DNA from: Pogostemon cablin
Taxonomy: Eukaryota; Streptophyta; Magnoliopsida; Lamiales; Lamiaceae
Assembly (NCBI GenBank): GCA_023678885.1
Contig: CM042962.1
Coordinates: 23,636,336 to 23,700,335, forward strand
Direction: 5' to 3'
DNA: 64,000 nucleotides
The translations under genes and the position numbers were made by a program. The number at the start of each line of letters is the position of its first letter. Positions within the stretch are counted from its first letter, which is position 1. The notes below the pieces were generated by a model. That model worked only from the letters and a program-made list of their open reading frames with translations. It had not been told where the DNA came from and searched no databases. Positions 12,193-22,899 of the stretch are shown piece after piece.

Positions 12193-12466
12193 TGTTAGGA
12201 ATTTAGACACACACACGCACACGATGACACGAATAACACAAGATTTGTTTATCCAGTTCGTCTTTCGACTACATCTGGGGGTGATACCAAGCCAGGATTT
12301 TTCTCACCTTGTTGGACAAGTCAACTACAATGAGAAAACATCTTGATCTAGATAACACAATGGATAACTTCTTGATCAAGATAACTTGCCCTAATCCTAA
12401 GCCCATTAGGATCAACTGGGCCAAAAGAAATACGGCCCCAAATAATTTAGGCTCCATACTCCAACA
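12193..12466 (-). repeat. 3' LTR of the nested copia element
   Basis: 274 bp, partner of 16465-16737. Confidence 0.95.
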
Positions 12467-12551
12467 ATCTCCCACTTGGAGACTAAATCCTCCATGTAGC
12501 ACATCTTCTAGTTCTCCTCTCGTATCCGCCTGGCATCGCCTAGCCTTTTCT

Positions 12552-15500
12552 TCAAGTTTCAAGGCCAATTGAAGCTATGCATAACTTCAATTTCTCTAAG
12601 GTCACCACCTTAGTAAACATGTCCGCTGGATTCTCATTTCCAAGGATCTTCATAAGCTGTAAGACCTTCTTCTCCAAAAGGTGACGGATGTAGTGATACT
12701 TCAATTCAACATGCTTTGTTCTTGAGTGAAATGCCGGATTCTTTGCAAGAAATATAGCACTTTGACTATCACTGAAAAGTACTATTTTCATGCTCCTTTC
12801 CAAGTTCCCCCAAGAAATTCTGCAACCACACCATCTCCTTACTTGCCTCTGTCACAGCTATATATTCTGCCTCCGTGGTGGACAATGCAACAACCTTCTG
12901 CAACTTAGAAGTCCAAGATATAGCAGTACCACTATAAGTAAAGACATACTCGGTTGTACTTCTTCTCCCATCAAGGTCATTAGATGCCAAGTCTGCATCC
13001 ACATAACCCACCAGCGCCACACGCTTGCCTTTGAAATATAAAGCATTGTATGTGGTACCTCTCAAGTATCGCAGGACCCACTTCACTGCTTCCCAATGTT
13101 GCTTGCCCGGATCACTCATGAACCGGCTTACTACTCCCACTGCATGAGCAATATCTGGTCTTGTACACACCATGGCATACATGATGCTACCAATTGCTGA
13201 AGCATATGGAACACTCATCATTTGTGCACGTTCCTCCTTGTTCTTTGGTGATTCCTTCTTTGAAAGTTTGAATTGACTTCCCAGTGGAACACTCACAGGC
13301 TTCGACTCTGACATGTTGAATCTTTCCTGGACCTTCTGAATGTAACTCGCCTGCGAAAGATATACATATCCAGTCGCCTTATCACGTTCAATCCTCATGC
13401 CCAAAATCTGTTTTGCCTCTCCAAGATCCTTCATGGAGAACCGTTCTGACAACTATTTCTTCAACTTATATACCTCTCTTGCATCGACTCCTATGATCAA
13501 CATATCATCAACATATAGCAAGAGAATAAGGAAGCTTTTGTCAAACCTCTTGTAGTAGCAACAATGATCAGCGTGGCATCTATGGTAATCAATCTCCATC
13601 ATGAAGCTGTCAAACTTCTTATACCACTGCTTTAGGGCTTGTTTTAGGCCATACAAATTTTTCTTTAATTTGCATACAAGTGGCTCATTTCCCTTCTCTA
13701 CAAACCCTCAGGTTGTGTCATGTACAACTCTTCCACCAATTCACCATGGAGAAATGCCGTCTTCACATCCATCTGATGCAATGTCAAGTTTTCTGCAGCT
13801 ACCATACTCAACGCCATTCGAATAGTGGTCAGTTTCACAACTGGAGTAAAGACATCGGTATAGTCAATACCATGTCGCTGCTCAAACCCCTTTACAACCA
13901 ACCAGGCTTTGTAGCGTCTGCTACCGTCAGCTTCATTCTTGATTCGGTAGACCCACTTGCAGTGCAAAGCCTTTTTACTCTTTGGGAGCTCAACAAGTTC
14001 CCAAGTTCCATTCAACAGAAGAGATGTTAACTCATCATCCATAGCACCTCTCCATTTTCGTCTATCTTCACTCTGCTCTGCCTCTGCATAACACTCATGC
14101 TCACCACCATCAGTAAGTAACAAGTAGTAGTTAGAGGGCGAATACCTATCAGGTGCAAGTCGCTCTCTAGCTGGTCTCTGCAACGGATCCTCCAATGGTG
14201 GTGGTGGTGTCCTTGGTTCTCCAATGAGAACCTCTTCCTCATTCTGACTCTCCTTGCTCCCACTCGAGTTTGAGATGTCTAACTCGACTTCTTGGGTATT
14301 AGTCTTGTCAGAATTTGATGCCTCCAATCTGTTCTTGTACATAATCTGTTCATTGAAAACCACATCTCTACTGCGAATTATATTTCAGTTGTTCTCATCC
14401 TAGAGTCTATAACCGAACTCATCACCACCATAACCAATGAACGTACACTTAACAGATTTAGCATCTAACTTGCTTCTATCATTAGAACTAATATGAGCAT
14501 ATGCAACTCAACCAAAGACACGCAAGTAAGACAGATTTACCTCTTTTTCTGTCCATTCTTCCTCTGGTATTCTATTTTCCAACGGAACTGATGGACCTCT
14601 GTTAATTAGGTATGCTGATGTGTTTGCTGCATCTGCCCAAAACATCTTAGGCAGTCCACTCTTCAATCTTATGCATCTAGCTCGCTCATTCAAAGTTCTA
14701 TTCATTCGTTCTGTCACTCCATTCTGCTGGGGAGTTCCTCTCACGGTCTTCGCCATGCAAATCCCATTCTCAGCACAATATTCCTTGAACTCACAGAGTT
14801 CATATTCACCTCCGTTGTCAGAACGAAGACACTTTACTTTCAGCCCCGTTTCATTCTCTACAAGGGCTTTCCACTTCCTGAAAGTATCAAATGCATCAGT
14901 TTTATTTTTCCGAAAATAAACCCATATCTTTCGAGTGGAGTCATCGATGAAGGTCATGTAGTACTCCGAACCACCAAGGGACTTCGTGGGCGCTGGTCCC
15001 CATAGATCGCTATGCACCAACTCTAACTTTTCTGCCTTCAAGGATCTGCCACCTCTCGAGAAACTTACTCTTCTCTATTTCCCGAAAACACAGTCCTCGC
15101 ATAGGCCAACTTCAACAGATTTCAGCCTTGGAAGTCTCCCTTTCAAACACATTACCTTCATCCCTTTCTCGCTCATGTGACCCAGTCGACAGTGCCACAA
15201 ATCAACATTGGTCGTAGCTCCTGTAAGATCAATGCAGTCCTTAGAGTTAGTTGTAGTATACAACGTCCCCTCCTTCCCTCGCGCTACTATCATTACTCCT
15301 TTACTGATCTTCCAACTGTTGCTGCCAAAAGTCACTGAGTATCCTTCTACATCAAGCTGTCCAATTGAAAGCAAGTTTCTTTTCAATCCTGGAATGTGCC
15401 TAACACCATTCAGTTTTAATGTCAATCCATTTGGTGTGGATATCCGAACATCTCCTTTCCCCACGATCTTCAAGGGCTCATCATCAGCAAGGTAGACTTG

Positions 15501-16424
15501 TCCGAATTCACAAGACACATAGTTCTCCATTATTTCAGCATCACTGCATGAGTGAAATGATGCTCCAGAATCCAACACCCATGATTCCAGCAGACTACTG
15601 ACACTCAAGACCAACGCATCTCCAATATCATCTATGGTTGCGTTTGCTGTCTTCTTCTCATTCTGTCCCTTCTTGTTTTTCTTGGGCGCTGTACACTGAT
15701 TCCTGTAGTGACCAAACTCATCACAATTCCAGCACTGGATTGAGTCTTTATCTTTCTTGGATTGACTCTTTCCTCTGGGCTTTGATCTACCACGATTCTG
15801 CCTACCCTTTGATCTGCCCCTATCCTCCGTGTTCAACACTGACCCTGAAGTAGATCCAGACTCTTTTCTGCGAACCTCCTCGCTAATCATCGGATCTCTC
15901 ACTTCGTCAAGCTTCAATTTATCTTTCGCGGATGAAGCACTAACTGCAGTTACTGTGGTAGCCCAACTATCTGGCAAAGAAGATAACAAAACTAAAGCAA
16001 GTACCTCGTCAGTGAATTCGATTTCGACTGAACACAATTGCCCAATGATCATGTTGAACTCATTCAGATGTTGTTGCACAAGTGTGCTCTCCGACATTCT
16101 GAGGTTGAACAATCGTCTGATCAAATGAACCTTGTTCGCAGTTGTGGGCTTTTGGTACATCTCCTCCAGGATTTGCAGCATCTCCCTTGCGGACTTGGCT
16201 TTAGTTGTGTGGTAGGCTACGTTCATGGACAACGATAAATGTATCGCACTCATCGTCTTTTTGTTCAACAGATTCCACTCCTTCAGATCCATCTTTTCGG
16301 GTTTCACCTTCTCTTCTAAGGGCACATACAGATCTTTGCCGTAGAGATAATCCTCGATCTGCATCTTCTAGAAACCGAAATTTGATCCGTCAAACTGTTT
16401 CATTGAAATCTTCTCGTCGCTCAT
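12552..16424 (-). pseudogene. copia Gag-Pol polyprotein, several breaks
   Basis: ATG at 16424 opens gag (QFDGSNF is visible). A TAG at 16368-16370 falls where a Trp is usual. Then gag to pre-integrase runs open to 15075, with the zinc knuckle CWNCDEFGHYRNQC, protease DSGA and the GAG-pre-integrase HCRLGH. The integrase core is 15041-14508 (the usual D,D,E context is visible: HSDLWG, FIDDS, SDNGGEY, QQNGVTER). RT is 14363-13698, then 13656-13453 with YVDD. RNase H follows at 13452-12769 and 12803-12552 (DSQSAIFLAKNP). Breaks: stops near 14500, 14386 and 13697, a stop at 13453-13455, and a frameshift near 12780. The element cannot make an intact polyprotein. Domain order is copia. Confidence 0.9.
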
Positions 16425-16464
16425 CGTGACTGCTCCCTTCAAACCCGAGGCTCTTGATACCAGT

Positions 16465-16737
16465 TGTTAGGAATTTAGACACACACACGCACATGATGAC
16501 ACGAATAACACGAGATTTGTTTACCCAGTTCGTCTTTCGACTACATCTGGGGCGATACCAAGCCAGGATTTTTCTTACCTTGTTGGACAAGTCAACTACA
16601 ATGAGAAAACATCTTGATCTAGATAACACAATAGATAACTTTTTGATCAAGATAACTTGCCCTAATCATAAGCCCATTAGGATCAACTGGGCCAAAAGAA
16701 ATACGAGCCCAAAGAATTTAGGCTCCATACTCCAACA
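16465..16737 (-). repeat. 5' LTR of the nested copia element
   Basis: 273 bp, partner of 12193-12466. The primer-binding site lies just inside, at about 16450-16462. Confidence 0.95.
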
Positions 16738-16742
16738 GAGGT

Positions 16743-17550
16743 TACCTATACGAATGATGTTCTTTACTTAGAGCAATCGAAGTATGCTCATGATATTTTT
16801 TCTCGTGTCAAATTGCTTGAGTCCATGACCGTCTTGACACCTCTTGCTACTGATGAGATACTTCGAGTAGACGGTGAACCCTTCTCTGGTCCCACATTGT
16901 ATCGTGCTCTTGTTGGTTCCCTTCAATACTTGACTATCACACGACCTGATCTTTCGTTTGCATTAAATACAGTAAATCAGTTTAAAGCCAAGCAACGTAC
17001 TACATATTTTCAACTAGTCAAGCGTATTCTGCACTATGTTAAATGCATTATTGATTTTGGTCTTGATTTCTCATGAGGATCTTCAACCCTCTTAGTTTAC
17101 TTTGATGCCGGTCGAGCCCATTGCTTGGATATTTGTCGTTTGACATATGTATACTCTATTTTTATTGGTCCAAACCTTGTTTCTTAGAATGCTAAAAACC
17201 AACCCTCTGTCTCTCGTTCCAGTTGTGAATCTGAGCATCGGGCTATGACCAATGTTGCCTTTGAAATTATTTGGGTTACTCTTCTCCTTTGAGAACTTCA
17301 TACTTTGCCTCCAAAACCTCCAACACTTCTTTGTGACAACAAGAGTGCCTTGTTCCTTAGTCAGAATCAAGTGGTACACAAACGTGCTAAACATATTGAT
17401 ATCGACAATCATTTTGTATGTGAGCTAGTTTCCTCCAAACGTCTACTCACTCAGTTCGTCCCATCGAATCTCCAACTTGCGAACATATTTACCAAGAGTC
17501 TTCCATGTCCGTTGTTTGAATTTTTCCGATCCATACAAGCTGCGCGTTAG
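16743..17550 (+). pseudogene. outer copia RT-RNase H, 3' part
   Basis: Resumes immediately after the nested element. The reading from about 16813 contains LYRALVGSLQYLTITRPDLS, a copia RT/RNase H junction signature. The RNase H end (LLCDNKSALFLSQNQVVHKR, then HIDIDNHF and NIFTKSLP) lies at 17305-17550 in another frame. Stops and frameshifts separate the parts. The polypurine-like GCTTGCGGAGTT precedes the 3' LTR at 17577. Confidence 0.75.
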
Positions 17551-17576
17551 TCCTCACTCGCTTCGCTTGCGGAGTT

Positions 17577-17737
17577 TGTCAAGAATAAATCGTATATAAA
17601 TTAGGTGTGATCATATATTAGACTTGATTATTTATATCTCTAATTTATTTGTATTTATTAGCTTCCTTGTAATTAATATTTTAAATAGTGAAAGAATCGT
17701 AACCATCCGTAATTGATTAAGATCAATATTGTTCACA
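17577..17737 (+). repeat. 3' LTR of the outer copia element
   Basis: 161 bp, TGTCAAG...GTTCACA. It matches the split 5' LTR (6497-6558 plus 8918-9033) with several substitutions. Confidence 0.75.
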
Positions 17738-17947
17738 TGGTGAATGTACGAATTGGTTTCTATCAATTGAAATGAGTTGTTTACAATAATTTATGGTGTT
17801 TATAAAGTATTATTTATAATTATACGAAATAGGTTTTGGTAATACAAATTAATTAGCATTTTATTATGACATAATATGCCTTTTGTTATAAGACATTATT
17901 CGTACTATAGATGTTATAGTATCAAAATTTCTTTTTGATACAATATA

Positions 17948-18222
17948 CTCCCTCCGTCTCATAATTATCTTCACACTTATCGTTTTCGTTTCCACATTTA
18001 TTTTCACCACTCAAAGAAAGAAATTTCACATCAACCAATAACCTTAAAAGTTATCTTAATTTCGAAATATCACTCACACCTAACACACATAACATACTTT
18101 ATAATTTATTTATTACTTAAAAATACCACAGTACCCCTATAAAGTCAATAAAATTGATTAAATTTTTTTTAAACTACATATTTACAGTAACGGTGAACAT
18201 AACTATGACACAGACGAAATAT
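17948..18222. mobile_element. Stowaway-like MITE
   Basis: Starts CTCCCTCCGTCTCA after TA (17946-17947) and ends near ACAGACGAAATATTA. The body is shared with 2334-2612 and 50822-51230. Confidence 0.75.
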
Positions 18223-18261
18223 TATTTTTGGTATCCATAGAAGGTTTTTGATACTATTGTA

Positions 18262-18478
18262 CTCTTCCCGTCCGCTTTCAAGGGTATCATTTTTTTATTT
18301 TGGGCGTCCGTCCCCAAGGGTCTCATTTCCTTTTTTTATCCACACACACCCACTAATACAACTAAAAAATGGAACACACACCTCCATTAATACAACTACC
18401 TACTACACATTAAATAACAATACTCTTTAATCTCCGTACCCAAAAGCAAATGGCACCCTTGAATTCGGACGGAGGGAG
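18262..18478. mobile_element. Stowaway MITE, short subfamily
   Basis: Begins CTCTTCCCGTCC and ends GGACGGAGGGAG between TA dinucleotides (18260-18261, 18479-18480). Relatives sit at 24984-25207 (reverse) and 62946-63175. Confidence 0.85.
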
Positions 18479-18696
18479 TATAATGAATTAGTGTCAGATA
18501 AGGCTTCTGATAAAAAAAATTGATATGATAGGAAGTTCGATTCTAAGAATATTATATGACAATGACTAGGGTGAGAAGGATACACCAATTTTGAAATTTA
18601 CAACCTTTTTTCTTCACCTTCAGTGTGTGTTTTCATTTTTTTTAATATACTGTTACTGTTATTTTTTTCCTTTTTTGTTTTTTATTTATTTAATTT

Positions 18697-18892
18697 TAGG
18701 GATATAATAGTAATTTTACCCTTGTGGTTTAGGGTATAATTTATCCATAGGGTTTAGGGTATAATTGTAATTTTATCCTTGTGGTTTAGGGTATAATTTA
18801 TCCTAAGGGTTTAGGGTATAATTGTAATTTTATCCTTATGGTTTAGGGTATAATTTATCTCTAGGGTTTAGGGTAGAATAGTCATTTAAATA
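18697..18892. repeat. 57-bp minisatellite with telomere-like GGTTTAGGG
   Basis: Units start at 18722, 18779 and 18836 (period 57), with a partial copy before. Each unit holds two GGTTTAGGG words separated by TATAATTTATCC-type spacers. The plant telomere unit is TTTAGGG, but here the words are never tandem, so this is an interstitial minisatellite rather than telomeric DNA. Confidence 0.85.
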
Positions 18893-19128
18893 TAATAAAT
18901 TTAAAAATAAAATAAAAAACAAAATTAATGAAGGAACATTAATTAATTAAGAAGGGTGATGACCAAAGGGGCACCAATTCAATTTGTATCTTGATTGTAC
19001 AATAGTCGCTCTCAAATTATATAAAATTTTAATAATTAATATATACAAATGTGGATGCAGAGAGTAGGTTGTATGCTCGGATGCACTGAATATTTTGTCA
19101 TACTATAACTTTAAATTTAAAGAAATAC

Positions 19129-19263
19129 CTTTCTTGGCAATGCCGACAGTTCCTACAGGAGTCAACCACATTATAAGGAAGATGTCGATGGGAGATGCAT
19201 GATTACTTATATAAATAGCCCTCTCCTTTGAATATTCAGCTCCTTCTATTTTTATAGGGTTCC
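19129..19263 (-). pseudogene. PlsC/LPAT acyltransferase exon with NHx4D motif
   Basis: On the minus strand a TTTAG acceptor precedes 19263 and a G|GTATTT donor follows 19129. The 135-nt exon is fully open, reads NPIKIEGAEYSKERAIYISN, then HASPID (the catalytic NHx4D box of glycerolipid acyltransferases), and ends VGTVGIAKK. It joins in family order to the exons at 5611-4974, whose breaks make the gene dead overall. Exons upstream of this one were not found; a LINE fragment and other repeats follow. The exon itself shows no damage, so it decayed less than the 3' part, or the 3' part decayed first. Confidence 0.8.
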
Positions 19264-19916
19264 CTAAAATTCACATCTACACTGAAAAATACGAATGTAT
19301 CTTTTGCAGATATTAGATTTTTTAATCACTTTGACCCTTTTAATTTGAAACAAAAGACAATAAAATTTTTAAAATTAAACTTTAAAGCAAAATAGTGAGA
19401 TGGTATTCAAGTGTGAATGCCTTTGCGTAGAAATAAACTCCTAGACATGTACATCAAATATTATTCTAAGTGCAGCGTAATTTAAGATTACAACATCAAT
19501 CTTGAAATGATAAATATGTTTCATTCCTATTTCTAAAATAATAAAAACACCAAGCCTTGGTTTTGATTTCTTCAAACTATTTAGTTGGATTGATCTCCAG
19601 ATTATAAAAAATCTTGCAACTTCAAGCTTTCCAAAGATACCACACAACATATGTCCAAATACATTCTAAGATATGTTTCTTCAACTTTTAACCAAGTATT
19701 CTCATATGTCGTAAGAAATGTAGTACTGGTTGGTTATTCCATGCCATGGGAGCACTTAGCTTTGAGTATATGGTAAAATAATCATATCTGGTGTGAGAAG
19801 TCACATTCAAATAAGAGGTGTCGAGTGCATTTTTCAAATTGACCGCATAAGCCACACAGGTAATGTCGTCACCGTCTCTCAATACTCTTCTTTTCATCAA
19901 AGCGATTTGAGTACAG

Positions 19917-20229
19917 TGCCGGTCCTGACATTTTCGAGGCCCGGGGCGAACAAAAATAATAGGTCCTCGTTGCTTTCTACATATTTATTAACTAAAAAGT
20001 TTTCATTATTTTCTTCATTAACACTTTCTTTTCTTCCATAAAAAACCAAAAATTTATTTCTAGCAAGGTATTTTATTATAGCAATTATTCTCAAAAGAAA
20101 TTGTCTCCAATGTAATTTTTTTTTGAAAATTCGTTCTTGTAAATCTTTATTTATGGTTCGTTTTAATCTAATTTGCAAATCAATCAAACTATTCATATTA
20201 GTGATGTGTTCCATAGTATTTTTATACAT
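19917..20229 (-). pseudogene. hAT transposase fragment (ZMYM1-like N-terminal region)
   Basis: The minus-strand reading includes WRQFLLRIIAIIKYLARNKF followed by FYGRKE and EENNENFL, the pattern of DUF4371-containing ZMYM1-like transposases (LLR..I..VK.LA....FRG..E...ENNGNFL). Only about 100 residues remain; no DDE catalytic domain is present in the element. Confidence 0.6.
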
Positions 20230-20495
20230 GTTAAGTCTCTCATTAAGATGTTCTAATCATTATATCCTTTATGTGGTAAAGCATTATATCTTTCGAATCT
20301 TCCAAATTCTTTGAAAAAATTTATCTAATAATCTTCTTTGTGATAAATGTTATGATCTTTTCCTTTTTCCTTTATCACAATTAGGTTCATACTTTTTAAT
20401 ATCTAAATATAGGGCCCATTTTCAAGTGCAATAGATTGATAGACTAAATTTTATGAAAACTCTAATGACCTAATATAAAATATGTATTTTATTAA

Positions 20496-20766
20496 AGACA
20501 AAGTTTCTTGTGAGACGTTACTTATGTGAGACGATTTGTGAGACGTGTTAAAATATGTCTATTATTTAGATAAAGTATGTTTAATGATTGTTAAAGTATG
20601 TTTTCTAAAGCATGCTGGATTATACATTAAAATATGATTTTATTGTGTTATAATTTGATTTATTATTGACATACTTTAACTGCAAATAAGCATACTTTAT
20701 CCATACAATAAGCATACTTTAGTGATGGGTCGACCCATCTCGCAATCGTCTCACAAGAGAGTCTCT
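20496..20766. mobile_element. small inverted-repeat element nested in the hAT element
   Basis: Ends TCTTGTGAGACG and CGTCTCACAAGAGA are inverted copies. The body repeats 'CATACTTTA' words. The target duplication is not clear (TTA-like). Confidence 0.5.
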
Positions 20767-20792
20767 CTTTATTAAAATATAATTTTATCAAG

Positions 20793-20797
<5 letters not shown>

Positions 20798-20869
<72 letters not shown>
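20798..20869. repeat. (TA)n microsatellite
   Basis: About 35 TA units inside the hAT element. Confidence 0.95.
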
Positions 20870-20872
<3 letters not shown>

Positions 20873-21139
20873 TTTGAGCCCCATATTTTTGGGGCCCAGG
20901 ACGATCGTCCTTCTCGCCCCCCTCGGGTCCACCACTGCTCGAGTAGGAACTCTTTCCCTCGAGACTTTTCATGCCAAAGCCGATATCTTGAACAAGATTA
21001 GTACTGGGTTCTAAAGTTTCGAGAGAATTGAGATAAGATTCCCATCTAGGTGTTGACTCACGAATGCCAGTGATGATTGGACAATGTAGGCGCTCTTACT
21101 TGAGTAAATGTCATCATCGGATTGCCTCCACAACCATTT

Positions 21140-21530
21140 GTCTTCCATGCTGTTTTACAATATTTATAATAGAAAGTTTATTATAAAGGTACTCATGTTC
21201 TCAATTGAAAAGAGGGCGTCTCCAATAAAAACTCAGTTCCAATTATTTTCTAACCAAGCACCCCTCCCACAACATTTTTAATATTACATAAGGAATAAAG
21301 TTTTGGAAATAAGATCATGAGTTTTGTATTCCCAACCCAAAATCTCTCCAAAATTTAATATCCATACCACAAGTAATTTTTTTATATAAATTTGATTCAA
21401 ACCAATTAACCTAATCAATAGAGAAAAATAAATTAAAAATTTCCCTCCACCACCGTGACATAAATAAATAGTTAAAGTCCAATATTTTTATGTCCAATTT
21501 ATACCCTTCTATATGATTTTGGATGTCACA

Positions 21531-21568
<38 letters not shown>

Positions 21569-21866
21569 TATTATTCTTTAAAAAATAAATTAATATTACT
21601 TTTATGCATGATAAGTTAATTTTTCTTAGAAAATTCACTCAAATATTCATAATAGTAGCATTATATATTCTAAATAGTATTCCCTCCATCATCTGCACAA
21701 AGCTCTGTTGGAACGGAGGAAGTAATATTTTTAAGAACAAAAAGTAATATTACTCTTATGCATGATAAATTATAACATTTTCGAGAAGAATAACATCAAA
21801 ATAATTTAAAGAATAACACTCGATATTCTAAAAAATAATATTTAAAAAAGACACTACATTCGATTA

Positions 21867-21951
<85 letters not shown>

Positions 21952-22899
21952 GACCTTCTGCACAAAAATAGAGTGCAGGTATTAGAGAATATAAAAAATG
22001 GAAGATATTGGAGTAAAAAGAATGTGGAGATCTAGAGAAGCAATAAAAATATAAAGAGTCACCAACTTTACTCGTACTACAAATTAATTTTCACATTAAA
22101 AAAAATTATAAAAAGAATCTCATTTTTAAGAATTATTATAAAATACACATAATGTTGATATTTTTCTTAAAAGTGTAGTTCTTTTTTAGAAATTTTAAAA
22201 ATTAGGTGTATTTTGTAATAATTTTAAAGGTGAGATTCTTATTTGCAATTTCTTAAAAATGAGGTAAAATTGTAATTTTTGTTGTATATTAACTAAAATA
22301 TAAATAAAAAGAAGGTGTTAGCATGAAGTCAATTCCATTAAAAATTGAATCATGAAATAAATGAAAAATTAACATTTTTTTTAAAAATAACAATAATAAG
22401 GTAACAGTTTGTAATGCAAAGAGGTAATAGTAATACATATGACTAATACTTTTCCAGCATAAAATGATGATTCAACATAAATTGAATCTACAAAATCTTC
22501 CTCGAATTTTAAGCCATAAATAATAATTAAAAGAAGAAAAGAAAAGTAAAATTAGGGAGGTACGTCCGAGATGATAACGTGGGGAAATGGAGTGGTATTT
22601 GTGTGGAATTTTATTTTATCCATTTCTATCCTAATTTTCTAACGTGTGGCCTTCGATTCTTGGATTGAATTAATTTGTCATATTCCACACATGAACCATG
22701 GTTCCTTTCAATCAACTTTCCTAGAACACCTGGCAACCGGTGAGTGACACATGTTCAATTCCATTTTGGAACAAATAGGTGAAGAGTAATAAGGAAGCTT
22801 GGAGATAAAAGAGTGTATGTGTATTGGTGAACTAACTATTAACTATACTAACAACTAACTTTCTCCGATAAAAAAAACTTCTCCCTTTTAAATGCATGT
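21140..22899. other. AT-rich sequence with (TA)n and a fold-back
   Basis: No coding signal found. (TA)n arrays lie at 21535-21562 and 21874-21948. A 48-bp remnant of two abutting MITE ends (TTCCCTCCATCA...GGAACGGAGGAAG) is at 21676-21723. An imperfect fold-back occupies 22112-22240 (AAGAATCTCA... against ...TGAGATTCTT). Stretch 22560-22800 is somewhat richer in G and C, without a recognisable exon. Confidence 0.5.
21874..21948. repeat. (TA)n microsatellite
   Basis: About 37 TA units. Confidence 0.95.

Larger units (their letters stand above)
12193..16737 (-). mobile_element. Ty1-copia element (Tork/TNT1-like), complete but mutated
   Basis: LTRs at 12193-12466 and 16465-16737 (274 and 273 bp, TGTTAGG...CCAACA) differ at roughly 11-12 positions, about 96% identity by eye. 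A perfect GAGGT target duplication flanks it (12188-12192, 16738-16742). On the minus strand the 5' LTR is followed two bases later by TGGTATCAAGAGC, an initiator-Met primer site, and AAGTGGGAGAT before the 3' LTR serves as polypurine tract. Inserted antisense into the RT of the outer copia element. Confidence 0.95.
6497..17737 (+). mobile_element. Ty1-copia retrotransposon (outer), short LTRs, heavily interrupted
   Basis: LTR copies begin TGTCAAGAATAAATCG at 6497 and 17577 and end GTTCACA at 9033 and 17737. The 3' LTR is 161 bp; the 5' LTR is split by an insertion at 6559-8917. A degenerate initiator-Met-type primer site (TTGTATCACC) follows the 5' LTR at 9034. Coding order is gag, protease (DTGA), integrase, RT, RNase H, as in copia. 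The interior is broken by a hAT element (9989-10873) and by a complete antisense copia element (12193-16737). I see no convincing target duplication (flanks CCTCA and TGGTG), so one flank may have changed. It lies in an intron of the acyltransferase pseudogene. Non-functional. Confidence 0.85.
19914..20937. mobile_element. hAT element of the ZMYM1/DUF4371 group, internally deleted
   Basis: CAGTGCCGG...CCACCACTG ends, with 8-bp flanks TTTGAGTA/CTCGAGTA (19906-19913, 20938-20945; 6 of 8 match). It contains a minus-strand transposase remnant (19917-20229), a smaller inverted-repeat element (20496-20766) and a long (TA)n array near its right end. Confidence 0.75.
19380..21140 (-). mobile_element. 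LINE (non-LTR) 3' coding fragment, split by a hAT element
   Basis: Minus-strand reading, with frameshifts and stops, resembles the zinc-binding domain that ends plant LINE RT proteins (zf-RVT): YTSKSAYIVQSS near 21110, then across the hAT element RFDEKKS, CGLCG, and HLLFECDFSHQI around 19800-19890. The two halves are continuous when 19914-20937 is removed. The upstream RT is absent, so this is a truncated and decayed copy. Confidence 0.6.

Noticed and set aside
6497..17737. Target duplication for the outer copia element
   Set aside because: Flanks CCTCA and TGGTG do not match, so none is claimed.
18697..18892. True telomere or ancestral chromosome-fusion point
   Set aside because: TTTAGGG words are spaced in a 57-bp unit, not in tandem.
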